Source: an uncultured Pelagibacteraceae bacterium (GTDB lineage: Bacteria; Pseudomonadota; Alphaproteobacteria; Pelagibacterales; Pelagibacteraceae). Taken from it: DNA of 64,000 nucleotides. Positions within the stretch are counted from its first letter, which is position 1. Every line of letters starts with the position of its first letter. The stretch lies in assembly GCA_902595635.1 (NCBI GenBank), contig CACJQT010000003.1:20579-84578 (forward strand), read 5' to 3'. Positions 49,056-59,590 of this stretch are shown piece by piece. A program made the position numbers and the translations under genes. Under the pieces are notes generated by a model. The model did no database searches and was not told where the DNA came from. It worked only from the letters and a program-made list of their open reading frames with translations.

Positions 49056-49170
49056 ATTAACTTAATTTTTTTACATAAGAGTTAAATAAGCAAATGATTA
49101 AATTCGATATCTGATATGAAATAAATGGGTTTTATTGTAATCACATATAATTTAAATAGTTAACTTTAAT

Positions 49171-49893
49171 ATGACTTATTGTATTGGCATTAAAACAGAG
49201 ACAGGACTAGTTTTTGCATCAGACTCCAGAACAAATGCAGGATTGGACAATGTAAATATATATTCTAAAATGCTTACACACGATGTTGGAGATAGAACAA
49301 TAGTAATTGTTACATCAGGAAATCTCGGAACTTCTCAAGCAGTTTATAATTCAATAAAAAAAGATTTAAAAAGCGAAACAGGAATTATGAATTTAAATAC
49401 GTGTAGTGATTTTGAGCAAATTGCCTCCTACATAGGTTCTCTCAATATTGAACATTCATCTCCTCAAGGAATTAACACTGATAGCGTTTTACTAGGTTCA
49501 ACTTTTATTGTAGGTGGTCAAATAAAAGATCAACCACCAGAATTATATTTAGTTTACCCACAAGGAAATTATATTCGTCCAGCGGATAGCAAACCATATT
49601 TGGTTATAGGTGAAGTAAAATATGGAAAACCTATTTTAGATAGAGTAATCACACCAAAAGTCTCAATCGGAGATGCATCGAGATGTGCACTGATATCAAT
49701 GGACTCAACATTAAAAAGTGATTTAACTGTTGGTCCGCCAATAGATTTTGCAGTGATAAAAAAAAATGAAATCAAAATAGCATCACTTAAATGCTTAAAT
49801 ATGAATGACCCTGAATTTTCAAAAGTTTGTAATCAATGGTCACAAGGTATTTTCAAGATATTTGATTCTTTTCAAAGGTTTGACTGGGAATAA
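49171..49893 (+). CDS. Proteasome-type protease (Anbu family)
   Basis: MTYCIGIKTETGLVFASDSRTNAGLDNVNIYSKM N-terminal Thr nucleophile and Anbu-like layout. Confidence 0.85.
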   Translation: MTYCIGIKTETGLVFASDSRTNAGLDNVNIYSKMLTHDVGDRTIVIVTSGNLGTSQAVYNSIKKDLKSETGIMNLNTCSDFEQIASYIGSLNIEHSSPQGINTDSVLLGSTFIVGGQIKDQPPELYLVYPQGNYIRPADSKPYLVIGEVKYGKPILDRVITPKVSIGDASRCALISMDSTLKSDLTVGPPIDFAVIKKNEIKIASLKCLNMNDPEFSKVCNQWSQGIFKIFDSFQRFDWE

Positions 49894-49895
49894 AA

Positions 49896-50285
49896 CTAAT
49901 ATTTTGTGTATTCTTTAATTTCTTTAATTTTAGAACCAGTTTTATTATTTATTTCTAATTTTAATTTTGCCCGTTCATCATTTAGGAAATGAACATCTCT
50001 TGATAATTTAATAAATTTTTCACCAAAATCAGAATTTTTTTCACATAATCTTTTATCATCTTCTATTACCCAAAGCTTTGAATTAATTTCTTTAAGTGAA
50101 TTATACAAACTTTCAATTTCACTGTAATTTTTAATATTTGTATTTAATTGATCTTGTAAAATTTTATATTCATCATTTATGAAATTTAGTTTTTCAGGAT
50201 CTTTAATTTTTTCAGATTTAATTTCTAAAATTGAAATTTTATCCAGTAATTCTCCAACTGATACTTCTACTAAAATTTTATTCAT
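49896..50285 (-). CDS. DUF6165-like protein
   Basis: ILVEVSVGELLDKISILEIKSEKI. Confidence 0.6.
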   Translation of the reverse strand: MNKILVEVSVGELLDKISILEIKSEKIKDPEKLNFINDEYKILQDQLNTNIKNYSEIESLYNSLKEINSKLWVIEDDKRLCEKNSDFGEKFIKLSRDVHFLNDERAKLKLEINNKTGSKIKEIKEYTKY

Positions 50286-50317
50286 ATAAATCGATATTAT
50301 GTTAAGTTGTTAAAAAT

Positions 50318-51259
50318 ATGTCTAATATACTTATTATAAAACATGGATCTTTAGGTGATATAGCGCAAGCAAGTGGTGCAATTCAAGATATATCTGATAA
50401 TCATCCAAATGATAATCTTTATATACTATCAACCAAACCTTATTATGATTTATTAAAAAAAAATCCAAATATAACTGATGTCATTTTAGATAAACGACTC
50501 TCTAGGTTTAACTTAATTTATTTATATTTATTAATGAGAAAGATAAAAAAATATAAATTCATTAAAGTTTACGACCTTCAAAATTCTAAAAGAACTAGTT
50601 TTTATAAAAATATTCTCTTTCCAAAAGCAACGTCAGATATTTGGTCATCAACAGAAACAACACTTCCTGAAGGAACTAATAAGAATGATTTTGATAAAGA
50701 CACTGTTCTAAACCGCTTTGAACATCAATTAAATTTTTCTGGAATTAAAACTAATCACGTAACTAAACCAGACTTTTCTTGGAGCTGTGAGGATATTTCA
50801 GAAATCAAAAAAAAATATAATTTAAACAAATATTTAATTTTATTCCCCTTTTCATCATCTCATTTAACTATAAAAAGATGGCCATATTATAATGAATTGA
50901 TAAAAAAAATTAAATCTACTTTTAGAGATGAAATCCAAATTTTAATTGCCCCAGGTCCAAATGAAATCAAATTAGCTAATGATATTGATGCTAATATTAT
51001 TTTAGATAATGATAAAGCGCTTAATATTTCTCAACTTTCGTCATTAATAAAAGAAAGTTATTTTGTAATATCGAACGATACTGGACCAGCACATATGGCT
51101 GCGCATTTAAATGTAAAAGGATTAGTTCTATTTGGATCGCATACTACTGCTAAAAAAGTTAGTATTGAACGAGAAAATTTTAAAGCAATTCAAGTTTCAG
51201 ATTTAACCAAACTTTCAGCAGATAAAGTATTCCAAAGAATGCAAGAAGCAATTAATTAG
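50318..51259 (+). CDS. Glycosyltransferase family 9 (heptosyltransferase-like)
   Basis: NILIIKHGSLGDIAQASGAI, FVISNDTGPAHMAAHLNVKGLVLFG. Confidence 0.85.
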   Translation: MSNILIIKHGSLGDIAQASGAIQDISDNHPNDNLYILSTKPYYDLLKKNPNITDVILDKRLSRFNLIYLYLLMRKIKKYKFIKVYDLQNSKRTSFYKNILFPKATSDIWSSTETTLPEGTNKNDFDKDTVLNRFEHQLNFSGIKTNHVTKPDFSWSCEDISEIKKKYNLNKYLILFPFSSSHLTIKRWPYYNELIKKIKSTFRDEIQILIAPGPNEIKLANDIDANIILDNDKALNISQLSSLIKESYFVISNDTGPAHMAAHLNVKGLVLFGSHTTAKKVSIERENFKAIQVSDLTKLSADKVFQRMQEAIN

Positions 51260-52331
51260 TTTTTCTAAATTTTGATAATAAAAAAGGCAAAAATAAAACT
51301 ATTATGAAAATTCTTAAAAAATGATGGTAGCTCACAAATATTGGATCTATGTTATAAGCAACACTAATAACAACCATTTCATGAATTCCTCCAGGTGCAA
51401 AACTTAAAAAAGTTGGTATGAATTCAAATCCTATATAAGTGAGCAAATAAGCAGTTATCATTGCAACAATTACCAAAATTGAACTAACTATTATTCCATG
51501 AAATATAAAAAATAATAATTCTTTAATTTTTAATCCGTTTAATCTGGTACCTAAAGCGGTGCCTAGAAATATAAATGCAATATTTATAAATGCATCTGGA
51601 AATCTGGCATTAATTATTTCAAAAGTATAAAAAGTACCAGATAAAGCCATTGCACCAACTAAAGTAGGTGATGGAATTTTATAATTTTTTAAGATGTTTG
51701 CAAAAACGAAACAAATTATTAACAGAAATAATATTTCTAAAAAATATCTTTCGTTATAGATATTTTCATAGTTATAACCTGTCATTTCCGAGAAGCCTAA
51801 ATTATTAATAAAAAAAATAGGCACAAAACTCACAATAAATATCACTCTTGTAGCCTGAGGGATCAAAACACCCTTATCGTTTTTTGATTTACCAAATTCT
51901 AATAATGCTGCAGATATTGGAACAAATGCGCCCGGAAGAGCTGCTAAAACTGAAATGAATTTACTAAATTTACAAACTTTAAAAAAATAATAACCAGCAA
52001 GAATAGTACTGACTATTGTGCAGATTAACATCGCTAATGACGAAAAAATCCATAGATGAATTTTATACAATAATGTTACATTTAAAGTTCCACCAAGAAT
52101 TATACCAACAATTAAAAATATAGGATTTAATAATTTAGTTGGAAAAACTATTTTAAAATTTGTAAATGCAAAACATAAATTTAAACCTAGAGATCCTAAT
52201 AACCAGGGCAAAGGTAGATTAATTAAAGTACCTAAGTATCCACCAACAAGTCCTATAAATAGAGCTTTATAACTACCTACTAAAGCTAAAATATATTCCT
52301 TTATGTTTTTGGAAAAATTATATTTGAGCAT
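51252..52331 (-). CDS. AbrB-family membrane protein (COG3180-like)
   Basis: LPLPWLLGSLGLN, PGAFVPISAALLEFG, FAPGGIHEMVVIS. Confidence 0.75.
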   Translation of the reverse strand: MLKYNFSKNIKEYILALVGSYKALFIGLVGGYLGTLINLPLPWLLGSLGLNLCFAFTNFKIVFPTKLLNPIFLIVGIILGGTLNVTLLYKIHLWIFSSLAMLICTIVSTILAGYYFFKVCKFSKFISVLAALPGAFVPISAALLEFGKSKNDKGVLIPQATRVIFIVSFVPIFFINNLGFSEMTGYNYENIYNERYFLEILFLLIICFVFANILKNYKIPSPTLVGAMALSGTFYTFEIINARFPDAFINIAFIFLGTALGTRLNGLKIKELLFFIFHGIIVSSILVIVAMITAYLLTYIGFEFIPTFLSFAPGGIHEMVVISVAYNIDPIFVSYHHFLRIFIIVLFLPFLLSKFRKTN

Positions 52332-52392
52332 TGACTAAAATTTATAACTTATGTTTAATGATGGTTTCATAAATATAATAAGAGAGGAAATA

Positions 52393-53367
52393 ATGAAACT
52401 AATTAAAACTTTTATTTCAGTTTTATTCTCTGCTTTCCTTCTATTTTCATCAACAAGTTCATTTGCAGTTGAAAAATTACATTTTTTAATTGGCGGTGGT
52501 GCTGGTGGTGGTTGGGATGGAACTGCTAGAGGTACTGGAGAAGCATTAACAAAAGCTGGTTTTTTGAAAAGAGCATCATTTGAAAACATGTCAGGTGGTG
52601 GAGGTGGTAAGGCTTTGGCTTACCTAATCAATAACGCTCCGAAAGATACAGTTTTAGTTCAGTCAACACCATTGGTGTTAAGATCTATTACAAGACACAA
52701 AGGTTATGTAAAAGGTACTGGCACTTTATCTTATAAAGATGTTAAACCAATTGCAGGTGTAATTGGAGATTATGGTGCAATAGTTGTTGCAAAAAATTCA
52801 CCTATCAAAAATTTCAAAGATGCAGTTGATCAATATCAAAAAGATCCAAAGTCAATTAAAATGGCTGGAGGATCTGTAAGAGGAAGCATGGACCACTTAA
52901 TTGGTGCGTTAGCTTTCCAAGCAGCTGGAGCAAATCCAAACGATGTGATCTATGTTCCGTATGATGCTGGTGGAAAAGCGCTTGCTGGACTTTTATCTGG
53001 AGAAACTCAAATACTTTCAACAGGTTTAGGTGAAGTAATGGGTGCTAGAGATCAAGTAAGAATAATTGGTATCACTGCTCCTGAAAGAGTAGGTGATGCA
53101 CCAGAAGCTCCGACATTAAAAGAGCAAGGATATGATGTTCAGTTTGTTAACTGGAGAGGTTTCTTTGCACCAAAAAGCATGAGCATGAGTGACTATAATA
53201 AAATCTCTAAAATGCTTGGGGATGTTCAAAAAACACCAGAGTGGGAAGCTGTAAGAAAAAGAAATGCATGGGTAAATATTTATAACCCAGGTTCTAAATT
53301 TGATGCGTTCTTGGAAAAACAAACAGTTGAAATGACAGCTCTGATGAAAAAACTTGGAGTAATATAA
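52393..53367 (+). CDS. Tripartite tricarboxylate transporter substrate-binding protein (TctC family)
   Basis: Signal peptide; HFLIGGGAGGGWDGTARGTGEAL, ENMSGGGGGKALAYL; start at 52393. Confidence 0.85.
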   Translation: MKLIKTFISVLFSAFLLFSSTSSFAVEKLHFLIGGGAGGGWDGTARGTGEALTKAGFLKRASFENMSGGGGGKALAYLINNAPKDTVLVQSTPLVLRSITRHKGYVKGTGTLSYKDVKPIAGVIGDYGAIVVAKNSPIKNFKDAVDQYQKDPKSIKMAGGSVRGSMDHLIGALAFQAAGANPNDVIYVPYDAGGKALAGLLSGETQILSTGLGEVMGARDQVRIIGITAPERVGDAPEAPTLKEQGYDVQFVNWRGFFAPKSMSMSDYNKISKMLGDVQKTPEWEAVRKRNAWVNIYNPGSKFDAFLEKQTVEMTALMKKLGVI

Positions 53368-53397
53368 TCTTTATAGATTATTAAAGAATGTAAAGCA

Positions 53398-53868
53398 GTG
53401 AGAATAAGTCCTACAAAATTTATCTCACTGCTTTTTTTAGTTTTATCAGTATTTTATCTATACACTGCATACAACATTCAAGTATTTGCATTTGATGAAA
53501 ACGCACCATTCAATGCTAGGACTTTCCCAATATATTTAGGTTGGGCAGGAATAATTTTATCGAGTTTAAAAATAATTTTACCTGAAAAAGTTGCTATAGA
53601 GGTAAATCATAAACACTTAGATTATAAAAGTATAATTTATCTAATAATTATCTCACTAATATATGCTGCTGTAATATTGAAAATTGGATATTTTATATCA
53701 ACTTCTTTATTTCTTTTTGCATCTTACTATTTCTTAGGTGAAAGAAGATGGGGACTGATGTTTATTTTATCTTTCCCATTTGTTGCTGCATTTATGTATT
53801 TGTTACACGGATTATTAAACATTTATCTTCGTGATCCGTTTTTAAAATACATTGGAGTTATGGGATGA
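53398..53868 (+). CDS. Tripartite tricarboxylate transporter TctB family protein
   Basis: Four-TM small protein between tctC and tctA-like genes; GTG start. Confidence 0.82.
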   Translation: MRISPTKFISLLFLVLSVFYLYTAYNIQVFAFDENAPFNARTFPIYLGWAGIILSSLKIILPEKVAIEVNHKHLDYKSIIYLIIISLIYAAVILKIGYFISTSLFLFASYYFLGERRWGLMFILSFPFVAAFMYLLHGLLNIYLRDPFLKYIGVMG

Positions 53869-55364
53869 TCGAAGGAATATTTATCGGATTATCAACTGCT
53901 TTATCTCTAACAAATATTTTAATGGTGATGGTTGGATGTTTTGCAGGAACAATAATTGGAATGTTGCCTGGACTTGGACCAATGACTGCAATTGCATTAA
54001 TGATACCAATTACTTACGGCTTTGATCCATCAACAGGTTTAATTTTAATGGCAGGAGTTTACTATGGTGCAGTATTTGGAGGATCTACATCTTCAATTTT
54101 GTTAAATGCTCCTGGAATACCAGGAACTGTTGCTACTGCTTTTGATGGTTATCCAATGGCACAACAAGGTAAAGCTGGTAAAGCCTTAGCAATAGCCGCT
54201 TATAGTTCATTTGCAGGTGGAACAATTTCTGCAATATTTTTATTAGTTGCGGCCCCTAGTTTGTCAAAAGTAAGTTTAGCTTTTAGATCACCTGATTATT
54301 TTGCACTAATGATTTTAGGTTTAACTGCAATTTCTGCGTTTTCATCTAAAGGGCAGTTTTTAAAAGCAATGATGATGGTAGTTTTAGGATTAATGTTAGC
54401 AACTGTAGGACAAGACTCGTTGTCAGATATCACAAGGTTCACATTTAATAATATGAATTTAACTGATGGTATAAGCTTTGTATTAATTGTAATGGCAACA
54501 TTTGCAATGAGTGAAGCTTTAACTATTATTTTTAGAGGGAAAGATCCAAACAGAGCTGCAAAACAAATCTCATTAACTGAATTAGGTTCAATTAAAGTAA
54601 ATAAAGAGGAAACAATTAAAATGGCTAAAACGATACCAAGATCCTCAATACTTGGTTTCTTAATTGGTGTTTTACCTGGAGCAGGCGCAACTATTGCATC
54701 TTTCTTAGCATATGGAATGGAGAGAAATTATGTAAATGAAGAGGAGAAACAAAAATTTGGAAAAGGCAGCGTTCATGGTTTATCAGCACCAGAAACTGCA
54801 AATAATGCTGCTTGCTCTGGTTCATTTGTTCCATTACTAACATTAGGAATTCCTGGAAGTGGCACAACTGCTGTAATGCTCGGAGCTCTTTTAGGATTTG
54901 GTATTCAGCCAGGACCAAGACTTTATCAAACTAACCCTGAAATTTTCTGGTCGGTTATCATGTCAATGTATATTGGTATGGTTGTACTTTTAATTTTAAA
55001 TTTGCCATTAATTCCCTATATAGCTAGAATTTTAGCGGTACCTAGAAATTACTTAATACCTTTAATTTTATTTTTCTCAGTAACAGGAATTTATTTAATG
55101 TCATTTAATAATTTTGATATTTTTTTAATGATAGGTATTGCAGTGGTTGCAACTTTTTTAAGACTCTACGATTTCCCCATGCCACCTTTAATACTGGCTT
55201 TTGTACTCGGAGGATTAATGGAGGAAACATTGAGAAGATCACTTTTAATAAGTGATGGTTCGCCTAATTTCTTGTGGGACAGACCTATAACATTGATTAT
55301 CTTAATTATAACTGTTGTGATTGTCTTTTGGCAGATATTTTCAACATTTAGAAAAAAAACTTAA
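53865..55364 (+). CDS. Tripartite tricarboxylate transporter TctA family permease
   Basis: GTIIGMLPGLGPMTAIALMIP, GVYYGAVFGGSTSSILLNAPG, FGIQPGPRLYQTNPE. Confidence 0.92.
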   Translation: MIEGIFIGLSTALSLTNILMVMVGCFAGTIIGMLPGLGPMTAIALMIPITYGFDPSTGLILMAGVYYGAVFGGSTSSILLNAPGIPGTVATAFDGYPMAQQGKAGKALAIAAYSSFAGGTISAIFLLVAAPSLSKVSLAFRSPDYFALMILGLTAISAFSSKGQFLKAMMMVVLGLMLATVGQDSLSDITRFTFNNMNLTDGISFVLIVMATFAMSEALTIIFRGKDPNRAAKQISLTELGSIKVNKEETIKMAKTIPRSSILGFLIGVLPGAGATIASFLAYGMERNYVNEEEKQKFGKGSVHGLSAPETANNAACSGSFVPLLTLGIPGSGTTAVMLGALLGFGIQPGPRLYQTNPEIFWSVIMSMYIGMVVLLILNLPLIPYIARILAVPRNYLIPLILFFSVTGIYLMSFNNFDIFLMIGIAVVATFLRLYDFPMPPLILAFVLGGLMEETLRRSLLISDGSPNFLWDRPITLIILIITVVIVFWQIFSTFRKKT

Positions 55365-55780
55365 CTAATATAAATTTTGTCTGAAAGACCATAAATTAGA
55401 ACAGCACTTAAAATTGTTAGAGCCGCAGAAGCTACTACACCTTCGCTATTTGTTTTCTCATTATGACCTAATTTATTAATGTATATTGTGTAAACACCAA
55501 CTACAAAATACATTAGGTTTTGAACAAATATTAAATTAAAGAAACCCCAAGTTCCATTTACCCCACCATCTCTAACAAACATTATGTATATGGCCATTAA
55601 TATAGAGCCTATAAATGCTGCTCCAAAAAATCTTACCATTACCGCAGCACTATGATCTATTTTATATTGATCCATAAATGCTTTAGTCCCAACAACGGTT
55701 CTAAAAGCATAAACTGCATAAACCAAAAAATGAACAATAAAAATAATTAAATAAATTATTCCATTAAATTTTTCAATCAT
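55361..55780 (-). CDS. Hypothetical integral membrane protein
   Basis: About four hydrophobic segments; no family recognised. Confidence 0.6.
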   Translation of the reverse strand: MIEKFNGIIYLIIFIVHFLVYAVYAFRTVVGTKAFMDQYKIDHSAAVMVRFFGAAFIGSILMAIYIMFVRDGGVNGTWGFFNLIFVQNLMYFVVGVYTIYINKLGHNEKTNSEGVVASAALTILSAVLIYGLSDKIYIS

Positions 55781-55789
55781 ATGATAATT

Positions 55790-56872
55790 TTATAAGATTC
55801 GTTTATAGTTTTCAATTATCTTATCCCAAAGAAAATTTTCTGAATGAGTTTTGCACTCTTTTCCAAACTCAATATATTTATTACCTACAAATAAATTATC
55901 TATACTTGAATAAATTTCGTCTAGATTATTGCCATCGCAAATTAATCCCGTTTTATTATGAACAATTGCATCAGAAGCACCACCATCTTTACCACCTATA
56001 GATGGAATCCCATATTGTGCAGCCTCAATAAAAGAAATCCCAAAGCCCTCAACTGAAGTTTTGTGAATTATTGATGGCATTATAAAAATATTTGATTTTG
56101 CAATTAATGCATTTTTTAATTCATTAGAAATATCACTTAAAAAATTTACATATTTATCAAGCTTTAATTCTATCACTAATTTTTTCAAATTTTCTTCTTC
56201 ATCTCCGTATCCTATACAAGTGTAAGTAATATCAGGATATTTCTCTTTTAAATTCCTAATAGCCATTATAACTTTTTCGTGATTTTTTCTTTTGTCAAAT
56301 CTAGAAACAGTAATTAACCTTTGTTTTTTTCCTTTTAGCATTTCTTCTGCTTGTTTAAGGTCATCTTTTGGAATTTCTTCAACAGGATCTACACCTGGAT
56401 TTATGACTATTAGTTTTTTTTCATCAACTCCTAGATTAACTGCTAAATTTTTCGTAAAGTTTGAGTTTGCTACCACATGATCAACATTATTTAAAATCTC
56501 CAGAACTTTTTTGTTTAGTCTAGATCCTTTAGGGTGATTAATTTCTTTAGAATGAATTAAACATATTTTTTTTTTTGAGGATTTTATAAGCTCTAAACTT
56601 TTCCAGTGATCTGCAATAATGCAATTTACATTTTTATTTTCATTTAAATATTCATTTATTAGTAGAGATTTTCTGTATTTTCTTAATAATTTAACTCCAC
56701 TAACTCTTTCAATTGTAAATGAAACTTTCTCATCAAATTTTTTATGATCTTCGTGGTAATCTGCAAAAACTTTAACCATATCTAACTTTGATAAAGATCT
56801 TGCTAATCCCCACATTAGATTTTGCATACCACCAACGTCGGGTGGAAAAGTTCTAGTTATTATTAAATACAT
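55790..56872 (-). CDS. Glycosyltransferase family 4
   Basis: TRTFPPDVGGMQNLMWGLARSL, VVANSNFTKNLAVNLGV, LITVSRFDKRKNHEKVI, EGFGISFIEAAQYGIPSIGG. Confidence 0.87.
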   Translation of the reverse strand: MYLIITRTFPPDVGGMQNLMWGLARSLSKLDMVKVFADYHEDHKKFDEKVSFTIERVSGVKLLRKYRKSLLINEYLNENKNVNCIIADHWKSLELIKSSKKKICLIHSKEINHPKGSRLNKKVLEILNNVDHVVANSNFTKNLAVNLGVDEKKLIVINPGVDPVEEIPKDDLKQAEEMLKGKKQRLITVSRFDKRKNHEKVIMAIRNLKEKYPDITYTCIGYGDEEENLKKLVIELKLDKYVNFLSDISNELKNALIAKSNIFIMPSIIHKTSVEGFGISFIEAAQYGIPSIGGKDGGASDAIVHNKTGLICDGNNLDEIYSSIDNLFVGNKYIEFGKECKTHSENFLWDKIIENYKRIL

Positions 56873-57426
56873 TAATTAGATGACCACTTAATACCGCAAC
56901 CCATACTTGGGAATTGTTCTTCAGGACCTTTGCCAGTTTCTGAAACTTGTTTCATAGCAATAAATAAATCACTATCTCCAGATCTCACAGGCTTTAATTC
57001 TCTTAATTCTCTTATTCTTCCTCTATATTGAAGACCAAAATCTTTATCATAACCAAAAAAATCTGGTGTGCACACAGCATCATATTTTCTTGCAATGTCT
57101 TGTGTTTCATCAATTAGGTAAGGAAAATTAAACTTATGTTTAATCGCAAACTCTATCATTTTTTCAAAAGAGTCTTCTGGATAATTAATTGGATCATTAG
57201 AGCAAATTGCAACTGAATTTATTCCTAAATCACTAAGCTTAGTACAGTCCTCCACTACATCTCTAATAATTGCTTTTACATAAGGACAATGATTACAAAT
57301 AAACATTACCAAAGTTCCATTTTCACCTTTGATATCATTTAAAGATATTAATTTGTTCTCTGTAGATTTTAATTCAAAGTTTTCTGCTTTTTTTCCAAAA
57401 TCACATACTGGTGTTTTAATAGGCAT
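56872..57426 (-). CDS. Thioredoxin-fold peroxiredoxin-like protein
   Basis: MFICNHCPYVKAIIRDV; DAVCTPDFFGYD; AhpC/TSA-like. Confidence 0.8.
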   Translation of the reverse strand: MPIKTPVCDFGKKAENFELKSTENKLISLNDIKGENGTLVMFICNHCPYVKAIIRDVVEDCTKLSDLGINSVAICSNDPINYPEDSFEKMIEFAIKHKFNFPYLIDETQDIARKYDAVCTPDFFGYDKDFGLQYRGRIRELRELKPVRSGDSDLFIAMKQVSETGKGPEEQFPSMGCGIKWSSN

Positions 57427-57446
57427 AATGTAATAATATATAAATT

Positions 57447-57959
57447 ATGTTTTACGATTTGGAAGATAAAAAACCAAAAAACTCTGGCGAAAATTGGGTA
57501 GCGCCAAATGCAACTATTATAGGAGATGTCACATTAGAAAAAAACTCCAGTGTTTGGTTTAATGCTGTAATTAGAGGGGATAATGAAAACATTCATGTTG
57601 GAGAAGGTTCAAATGTTCAAGATGGGAGCGTTCTACATACTGACCCAGGCTGCCCTTTAAGAATTGGTAAAGACGTAACTATCGGTCATATCGTTATGCT
57701 TCATGGATGTACGATTGGAGATAATAGCTTAATAGGTATTGGAGCTGTCATTTTAAATAATGCAAAAATAGGCAAAAACTGCATCATTGGTGCTAAAGCA
57801 TTAATAACTGAAAATAAAGAAATTCCAGATAACTCGTTAGTAGTTGGTGCACCAGGAAGAGTAGTTAGAAAACTTACTGAGGAAGAAATAGGTAAAATAA
57901 CTGAGAACGCAAAACATTATCAAGATAATTGGAAAAGATACGTAAAAACTGTTTTTTAA
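57447..57959 (+). CDS. Gamma carbonic anhydrase family / LbH protein
   Basis: VWFNAVIRGD, GSNVQDGSVLHTDPG, TIGHIVMLHGCTIGDNSLIGIGA. Confidence 0.88.
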   Translation: MFYDLEDKKPKNSGENWVAPNATIIGDVTLEKNSSVWFNAVIRGDNENIHVGEGSNVQDGSVLHTDPGCPLRIGKDVTIGHIVMLHGCTIGDNSLIGIGAVILNNAKIGKNCIIGAKALITENKEIPDNSLVVGAPGRVVRKLTEEEIGKITENAKHYQDNWKRYVKTVF

Positions 57960-57960
57960 T

Positions 57961-58251
57961 ATGCCAGCAGGGTATGTAATTGCACAATTAAGAGTAACTA
58001 ATCCAGAAAATTATAAGGAGTACATTGAAAAAGTTAATCCAATTGTAAAAAAATTTGATGGAGAATTTTTAGTTAGAAATGGTGAATATCAAATATTTGA
58101 TGGTGAAACTAAATTTCCAAGAATCATTGTTCTTAAATTCCCTAGTTATGAAAAAGCACTAGAGTGGTATAATTCTGAAGAGTACAAACCAATAAAGCAA
58201 ATAAGACTAGATAATGCTGAGGGAACAAATATAATAATTAAAGGTATTTAA
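57961..58251 (+). CDS. DUF1330 family protein
   Basis: MPAGYVIAQLRVTNPENYKEYIEKV, FPSYEKALEWYNSEEYKP. Confidence 0.85.
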   Translation: MPAGYVIAQLRVTNPENYKEYIEKVNPIVKKFDGEFLVRNGEYQIFDGETKFPRIIVLKFPSYEKALEWYNSEEYKPIKQIRLDNAEGTNIIIKGI

Positions 58252-58255
58252 CAAT

Positions 58256-59566
58256 ATGAAAAAAGTATTTTTAATTTTTACATTCTTAATTCTTAATGTG
58301 TTGTTCAGTGGTTATGCTTATGCAGGTGTTAATGAGCCTGGAGTAACTTCTATTAAAGGAGAGTGTGCTGGAGCATTTAAATATAATTACAAAAAACATA
58401 TAGAAAAATCACTTAAAAAAATTAAAGAAAAAAAAACAAACTTTGTTTTCTATGCTAGTTGTGATTCTGGTAGCTATTCATATGCTTATAATAAAGGTAA
58501 AGATTTAGAGAATCTTCATAAAAAAACATACAAAAAATGCATGAAATATTCTAAGAAATATACTGGTGGTAAAGAATGTTATTTGTATGCAGTAAATGAA
58601 GAAATTGTTTGGAAATATGACCAGGCTAAAGCATCGGCCGCATTAGAAACAAAAATAGCAGAAACAAAAATGCTAAAAGAAAAAAATGCAAAGATGGATA
58701 AAAAACCAGGAAGATTTTTTGAGGATCAACCTGATGTAAATGATGATTATCAAATTCATTTCATATACATGCTGACAGCCAGTGATAAAGATCGTGAGCT
58801 AGATATAAATGGTAAAATTGAAGAATACGCTAACAAAATGAACGCTCTTGTTGAAAAGTTTAGTAAAAAAACAAAAGGATCTTCAGGTGTAAAAAAATAT
58901 AAATACGATTATCGAAAAGATGGAAAATTAGATGTTACCTTTATAAGGTTAGATAAAAAAAGAAAAGAACTTCATAAACATATAAATAACAATTATCGTG
59001 GTTACCTTTGGTTAAATGGATTTAATAATCCAAAAAAAGTTTATTTTACCTTTGCTGATGTAACGAGTGTTGATGGTGGAGAAGGTGGTGTTGGAATGGC
59101 ATCAATGTTTCTTAAAAATAAACATAATAAAAATATAAATAATATGGTTAAAACAGCTCTTCATGAAGTGCATCATGCGATGGGGGGAGGTTTTGCTTGT
59201 GTCCCAGGTATGAATAAAAAAGCTCATTTTTCAAGCGGCCAAGATACTGATGCAAAACATATGTTTTTTGGAAAAGCTTATGTTCATGATGTTGAAGGTT
59301 GTCCAAAAGGAGAGGATACTGTTTATTTAACTCCAACATCAAAAGATCCTTATGATCCGTTTAAACTTATATGTTTAAATGAGTGGGGAAAATATAATCA
59401 TAAAAAACTTGTTGAACTTAGAGAAAAACAGATAAGCGATCTTAAAAAAGGTAAGTGGAATTATAGAAGTGGTGGATCTGGGTGTAAGTTTAATTATTGG
59501 GACAGAGCTGGTACTGGAGTTATGAAATTATTTAATAACGAACAGGCCAATAGAGCGTATAATTGA
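58256..59566 (+). CDS. Secreted hypothetical protein with HExxH-type motif
   Basis: Signal-peptide-like N-terminus; TALHEVHHAMGGGF. Confidence 0.65.
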   Translation: MKKVFLIFTFLILNVLFSGYAYAGVNEPGVTSIKGECAGAFKYNYKKHIEKSLKKIKEKKTNFVFYASCDSGSYSYAYNKGKDLENLHKKTYKKCMKYSKKYTGGKECYLYAVNEEIVWKYDQAKASAALETKIAETKMLKEKNAKMDKKPGRFFEDQPDVNDDYQIHFIYMLTASDKDRELDINGKIEEYANKMNALVEKFSKKTKGSSGVKKYKYDYRKDGKLDVTFIRLDKKRKELHKHINNNYRGYLWLNGFNNPKKVYFTFADVTSVDGGEGGVGMASMFLKNKHNKNINNMVKTALHEVHHAMGGGFACVPGMNKKAHFSSGQDTDAKHMFFGKAYVHDVEGCPKGEDTVYLTPTSKDPYDPFKLICLNEWGKYNHKKLVELREKQISDLKKGKWNYRSGGSGCKFNYWDRAGTGVMKLFNNEQANRAYN

Positions 59567-59590
59567 AATCCATAGATCATTAAATATTAA

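Noticed and set aside
53368-53397. Hairpin between tctC- and tctB-like genes (TCTTTA...TAAAGA)
   Set aside because: Only 6 A/T-rich pairs; expected by chance in this composition.
54691-54918. Antisense ORF in tctA-like gene, and similar ones at 53116-53322, 59148-59342, 62356-62595, 63492-63680
   Set aside because: Overlap confident CDS in another frame; composition matches chance ORFs.
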